The notes under the pieces are model-generated. The model did not search any database. It was not told the DNA's origin and saw only the letters and a list, made by a program, of their open reading frames with translations. A stretch of DNA of 64,000 nucleotides, taken from positions 124,001 to 188,000 of the forward strand of contig NC_087084.1 of assembly GCF_026151205.1 (NCBI RefSeq), in the 5' to 3' direction. Below, piece after piece: positions 59,211 to 64,000 of the stretch (its first letter is position 1; each line of letters begins with the position of its first letter). Position numbers and translations under genes: made by a program. The DNA is from Bolinopsis microptera (Eukaryota; Ctenophora; Tentaculata; Lobata; Bolinopsidae).

Positions 59211-59258
59211 GAGGAGACCTTTTCAAGTACAAGTAAGTAAGTACAATTAGTACAAATA

Positions 59259-59698
59259 CTTGAAAATTTCATTTTACATTTGGATGTTTAGAGTGTATCA
59301 CAGTTTATAATTATTTTAGATGTAGATAAGCCAGTTAAGGCCTTATCAGTAAGAATCAGTGGATTTGAGTGTAATAGACATTGAATTGTGTTATCGCAGT
59401 TCTTTCGCAGTTATATTTTATTTTTGTCAGAAAGGGTTAATAGTTGTATTTTATAGATAAGAAACATGCTGATAAATTTGATTTTCGAATGGTACTGTAT
59501 GTAAAACGCGAAAGTTTTTCTGTGTTAGAAGGGAGATGGATACATAGACTTTAAAAGGGAAGTTGTTGTAGTATTATATTCTATTGATTATTTATATGTT
59601 ATACTAACCTATTGATTGTTCTATAGGTCCCTTTATGATTTGATCTAGTTCTCAAGAAACGGCTACGTGTTTGATTACCCACTCAAGCAATCATTACA
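59259..59698 (+). mobile_element. 3' end of the second Gypsy copy with LTR (59564-59698)
   Basis: It resumes at cttgaaaatttcattttaca with codons for ENFILHLDV and stop. The same ~280-nt non-coding tail and polypurine tract (aaaagggaag) as the first copy follow. LTR 59564-59698 runs TGTTGTAG...ATTACA, 135 bp, closer to the 5' LTR at 36967 (tcaagcaatcattaca) than to the 3' LTR at 42380. Confidence 0.9.
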
Positions 59699-59771
59699 CT
59701 GTGAACGTGTCAAATCCTGGGGTTACACGAGACATGCGGTAGCCTGTGAGCGTGTAGACCGCTCCTCTATC

Positions 59772-60445
59772 GCGCTCCTACTAAATCGCTCGCCCAAATT
59801 TTAAGAAAATTCTAGTGAAAAGGCCCTTTGGGGATTAAATTGACCAGAATCGGTGTATTTTTGGACGCTGATTCCGAATTACCCGCCATGACGTAGGGTA
59901 AAAATGCTTCCCTGGAGAGTTATGGGAAAAAAACCGTTTTGGTCACGTGACAGGCTTGTAAAACATGAATTCGATTGTTTTTGTAGGTTTACAACCTACC
60001 AGGACGCGCGCCGAGTTGGACTCGTCGACGGTATATGGAACAGATATTTTACGAGTATCACCCGTTAAGGGCTTATTCCTAATTCGCTCGCCCAAAAATT
60101 TCACGTGACTTTGGTTTTTATGGTTTTTCAGCCGTACAAACGGTTTTACATAAACCCTAATCCCAACCCTAACCCTAGCCATAACCCCGAAGCTAACCAT
60201 AACCCTTACCACAACCCTAACCCTAACTTGAACCCTAAACAATCGAATTCATGTTTTACTAGCCTGTCACGTGACCAAAACGGTTTTTTGCCCATAACTC
60301 TCCGTGGAAGCATTTTTACCCTACGTCATGTGGGGTGATTCGGAATCAGCGTCCAAAAATACACCGATTCAGATCATTTTCACACCCAAAGGGCCTTTTC
60401 ACAAGAATTTTCTTAAAATTTGGGCTAGCGATTTAGTAGGAGCGC
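59772..60445. repeat. ~205-bp inverted repeat A/A' (59772-59980 and 60237-60445)
   Basis: Arm A (gcgctcctactaaatcgct ... aattcgattgttt) is matched in reverse complement by A' (aaacaatcgaattcatg ... gatttagtaggagcgc) with scattered differences. Each arm has ccgttttggtcacgtgac and a gacgtagggtaaaaatgctt stretch. Confidence 0.9.
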
Positions 60446-60625
60446 CCGTTAAGATTGTTTAGGAGCTCAGGTTAGGGTTAGGGTTGTGGTACGGGATATG
60501 GATAGCTTCGTGGTTATGGTTAGGGTTAAGGTTGGGATTAGGGTTTATGTAAAACCGTTTTGTACGGCTGCAAAACCATAAAAACCAAAGTCACGTGAAA
60601 TTTTTGGGCGAGCGAATTAGTAAAA
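60081..60625. repeat. ~150-bp inverted repeat B/B' (60081-60230 and 60461-60625) with telomere-like tracts
   Basis: B (aattcgctcgcccaaaaattt ... aaacggttttacataaaccc, then degenerate ccctaa repeats) is mirrored by B' (ttagggtta ... gtaaaaccgttttgtacgg ... gggcgagcgaatt). B lies inside the A-A' loop and B' lies outside, so the two inverted pairs interlock. Confidence 0.9.
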
Positions 60626-60725
60626 GCCCCTCTATCGTTTTTTTGAGTGTCCGATCCAAAATCAAATCCTAGGGTACACGAGACGTGGAAGCCTGTGAGC
60701 GTGTTAAATCCTGGGGTTACACGAA

Positions 60726-60770
60726 ACATGGTAGCCTGTGAGCGTGTAGACCGCTCACAGGCTACCATGT
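60726..60770. other. Perfect 19-bp stem hairpin
   Basis: acatggtagcctgtgagcg, loop tgtagac, then cgctcacaggctaccatgt: a perfect 19-bp stem made from two opposed copies of the local repeat unit. It can be extended by a few base pairs with one mismatch (cacgaa/ctcgtg). Confidence 0.95.
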
Positions 60771-61271
60771 CTCGTGTGTTTTGAGTGTCCGATCCTAGGG
60801 TAAACAAGACGTGGTAACGAGACGTGGTAAACGAGACGTAGAAGCCTGTGAACGTGTCAAATCCTGGGGTTACACGAGACATGGTAGCCTTCGAGCGTGT
60901 AGTCCGCTCCTCTATCGTTGTTTTGAGTGTCCGATCCAAAACCAAATCCTAGGGTACACGAGACGTGGTAACCTGTGAGCGTGTTAAATCCTAGGGTCAC
61001 ACGAAACGTGGTAGCCTGTGAGCGTGTTAAATCCTAGGGTTCACGAGACGTGGTAGCCTGTGAGCGTGTTAGTTTCCCGTGGAAGGTGTCATTTGCCTGT
61101 GGGAAAAGCGGTTATGCTGTGGTTCTTAAGTTAGTAGAGGCTATTAAAGCCTTTCCTTTGTTGTAGAGATGGCTAGTCCCTTCCTTTGCATAGGTTAGAA
61201 ACACCCATGCACCTCCCGTTCGAGCCACCAACCCCACACCGCGTGGAGGTTCGGTGAGGTTTTCTTGGGGC

Positions 61272-64000
61272 TGTAGTACCAGTTATAGAACGGGACTACT
61301 GTCGTACCAGTTATAGAGGGGGACTACCGTAGTACCAGTTATAGAGGGGGACTACTGTCGTACCAGTTATAGAGGGGACAACTGTGGCACCAGTTATAGA
61401 GGGGGACTACTGTCGTACCAGTTATATAGGGGGACTACTGTACTACCAGTTATAGATGGGGACTACTGTCGTACCAGTTATATAGGGGGACTACTGTAGT
61501 ACCATTTATAGAGGGGACTACTGTAGTACCAGTTATAGAGGGGGACTACTGTAGTATCAGTTATAGAGGGGGACTACTGTAGTACCAGCTATAGAGGGGG
61601 ACTACTGTAGTACCAGTTAAAGAGGGGGACTACTGTAGTACCAGTTATAGAGGGGGACTACTGTAGTACCAGTTATAGAGGGAGACTACTGTAGTACCAG
61701 TTATAGAGGGGGACTACTGTAGTACCAGTTATAGAGGGGGACTACTGTAGTATCAGTTATAGGAGGGGGACTACTGTAGTACCAGTTATAGAGGGGGACT
61801 ACTGTAGTACCAGTTATAGAGGGGACTACAGTAGTACCAGTTATAGGAGGGGGACTACTGTAGTACCAGTTATAGAGGGGGACTACTGTAGTACCAGTTA
61901 TAGAGGGGACTACAGTAGTACCTATTATAGAGGGGACTACTGTAGTACCAGTTATAGGAGGGGGACTACTGTAGTACCAGTTATAGAGGGGGACTACTGT
62001 AGTACCAGTTATAGAGGGGACTACAGTAGTACCTATTATAGAGGGGGACTACTGTAGTACCAGTTATAGAGGGGACTACAGTAGTACCTATTATAGAGGG
62101 AGACTACTGTAGTGCCAGTTATAGAGGGGGACTACTGTAGTACCAGTTATAGAGGGGGACTACTGTAGTATCAGTTATAGAAGTGGACTACTGTAGTACC
62201 AGTTATAGAGGGGGACTACTGTAGTATCAGTTATAGAGGGGGACTACTGTAGTACCAGTTATAGAGGGGGACTACTGTAGTACCAGTTATAGAGGGGGAC
62301 TACTGTAGTACCAGTTATAGAGGGGGACTACTGTAGTACCAGTTATAGAGGGGGACTACTGTAGTACCAGTTAAAGAGGGGGACTACTGTAGTACCAGTT
62401 ATAGAGGGTGACTACTCTAGTATCAGTTATAGAGGGGGACTACTGTAGTACCAGTTATAGAGGGGGACTACTGTAGTACCAGTTATAGAGGGGGACTACT
62501 GTAGTACCAGTTAAAGAGGGGGACTACTGTAGTACCAGTTATAGAGGGGGACTACTGTAGTATCAGTTATAGAGGGGGACTACTGTAGTACCAGTTATAG
62601 AGGGGACTGCAGTAGTACCAGTTATAGAGGGGGACTACTGTAGTACCAGTTATAGAGGGGACTACTGTAGTACCAGTTATAGGAGGGGGACTACAGTAGT
62701 ACCTATTATAGAGGGGGACTACTGTAGTACCAGTTATAGAGGGGACTACAGTAGTACCTATTATAGAGGGAGACTACTGTAGTACCAGTTATAGAGGGGG
62801 ACTACTGTAGTACCAGTTATAGAGGGGGACTACTGTAGTATCAGTTATAGAGGGGGACTACTATAGTACCAGTTATAGAGGGGACTACTGTAGTACCAGT
62901 TATAGAGGGGACTACAGTAGTACCAGTTATAGAGGGGGACTACTGTAGTACCAGTTATAGAGGGGGACTACTGTAGTAGCAGTTATAGAGGGGGACTACT
63001 GCAGTACCTATTATAGAGGGGGACTACTGTAGTACCAGTTATAGAGGGGACTGCAGTAGTACCAGTTATAGAGGGGGACTACTGTAGTACCAGTTATATA
63101 GGGGGACTACTGTAGTACCAGTTATAGAGGGGACTACTGTAGTACCAGTTATAGATGGGGACTACTGTAGTACCAGTTATAGAGGGGGACTACTATAGTG
63201 CCAGTTATAGAGGGGACTGCAGTAGTACCAGTTATATAGGGGGACTACTGTAGTACCAGTTAAAGAGGGGGACTACTGTAGTACCAGTTATAGAAGGGGA
63301 CTACAGTAGTACCAGTTATAGAGGGGGCCTACTATAGTACCAGTTATAGAGGGGACTACTGTAGTACCAGTTATAGAGGGGGACTACTGTAGTACCAGTT
63401 ATAGAGGGGGACTACTGTGGTACCAGTTATAGAGGGGACTACTGTAGTACCAGTTATAGAGGGGACTACTGCAGTACCAGTTTTAGAGGGGACTACTGTG
63501 GTACCAGTTATAGAGGGGACTACAGTAGTACCAGTTATAGAGGGGGACTACTATAGTACCAGTTATAGAGGGGACTACTGTAGTACCAGTTATAGAGGGG
63601 ACTACAGTAGTACCAGTTATAGAGGGGGACTACTGTAGTACCAGTTATAGAGGGGGACTACTGTAGTAGCAGTTATAGAGGGGGACTACTGCAGTACCTA
63701 TTATAGAGGGGGACTACTGTAGTACCAGTTATAGAGGGGACTGCAGTAGTACCAGTTATAGAGGGGGACTACTGTAGTACCAGTTATAGAGGGGGACTAC
63801 TGTAGTACCAGTTATAGAGGGGACTACTGTAGTACCAGTTATAGATGGGGACTACTGTAGTACCAGATATAGAGGGGACTACAGTAGTACCAGTTATAGA
63901 GGGGGACTACTATAGTACCAGTTATAGAGGGGACTACTGTAGTACCAGTTATAGAGGGGACTACAGTAGTACCAGTTATAGAGGGGGACTACTGTAGTAC
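61272..64000. repeat. 28-bp minisatellite, second block (runs off the window)
   Basis: The same unit as 51489-54946 in the same orientation. The start is more diverged (actgtcgtaccagttatag variants at 61272-61500); cctattatagag and gttataggaggggg variants are frequent. The array continues to the last base. Confidence 0.98.

Larger units (their letters stand above)
55639..59258 (+). mobile_element. 3.6-kb insertion splitting the second Gypsy copy
   Basis: The first Gypsy copy reads caaaaccacttgaaaatt without a break. Here caaaacca is followed by 3,620 bp of foreign sequence before cttgaaaatt resumes. The insert has two parts: a TIR element (55666-56967) and a LINE (to about 59258). Either two insertions occurred nearby, or the LINE 5' region includes the TIR element. 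Confidence 0.85.
59702..61085. repeat. Degenerate repeats of a 'gcctgtgagcgtgt...cctggggttacacgagac' unit
   Basis: The modules gtagcctgtgagcgtgt, taaatcctagggt(t) and acacgagacgtgg recur at about 59702-59770 and eight to ten times from 60660 to 61075, with irregular spacing and one inverted copy. No coding frame is supported. 61086-61271 shows nothing further. Confidence 0.8.

Noticed and set aside
61180-61260. Possible tRNA B-box (cgttcgagcca) near 61219
   Set aside because: No A box at a suitable distance and no cloverleaf could be drawn on either strand.

Overview
The window is eukaryotic and almost certainly from a metazoan, probably a marine invertebrate. The reasons are spliced exons of calcium-binding EGF-like (cbEGF) modules with phase-1 introns and GT/AG borders, AATAAA polyadenylation signals, an interstitial TTAGGG telomere-type array, and a dense mixture of non-LTR (LINE), Ty3/Gypsy LTR, Penelope-like and TIR DNA elements plus minisatellites. 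Nothing prokaryotic is visible. The species cannot be determined from what I can see.

Region 1 (1-3.9 kb) is repeat debris: the 3' end of a LINE ORF2, a 139-bp tandem duplication leading into a LINE ORF1-like gene with one in-frame stop, and a 41-bp minisatellite. Region 2 (3.9-28.5 kb) is the 3' part of the one host-type gene I can support. Two short exons (3917-4059, 5472-5591) and one giant terminal exon (6666-28456) encode cbEGF modules, a furin-type cleavage motif, a short unique stretch, about 194 tandem copies of an acidic Gly/Ser/Asp/Phe-rich 36-residue repeat, and a short C-terminal tail with two Cys. The repeats form several higher-order families (4, 6, 3 and 7 units). Five small lesions (three 1-nt deletions and two nonsense changes) break the frame, so the gene is either decaying or carries assembly errors. 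Splice signals around this gene have themselves been duplicated: five tandem GTAAGT donors after the first exon, and three copies of the giant-exon acceptor that all keep the same phase, one of them inside the coding region.

Region 3 (28.5-45.1 kb) is a nest of mobile elements: a TA-flanked TIR element holding a broken LINE RT, a LINE 3' end, a truncated Penelope-like element with a GIY-YIG domain, and a pair of ~520-bp inverted arms (36.4 and 44.3 kb). One arm was entered by a short-LTR Ty3/Gypsy element with a 5-bp target duplication; the other arm keeps the empty site. That Gypsy element carries a LINE in place of its protease/RT and has a copy of its own 3' LTR-plus-flank junction inside its integrase. 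Region 4 (45.1-51.5 kb) is mostly simple repeats: about 1.1 kb of almost pure (AGT)n, G-run plus (GA)n, TTAGGG and short-period satellites, with two small foldback elements. Region 5 (51.5-64 kb) has two blocks of one 28-bp minisatellite (the second runs off the window), a second Gypsy fragment split by a 3.6-kb insertion that contains a TIR element and a LINE with an uninterrupted RT ORF but a changed catalytic Asp, and an interlocked set of inverted repeats with degenerate telomere-like sequence.

The most unusual object is the giant repeat exon and its duplicated splice sites. The remaining sequence gives a clear record of nested insertions.
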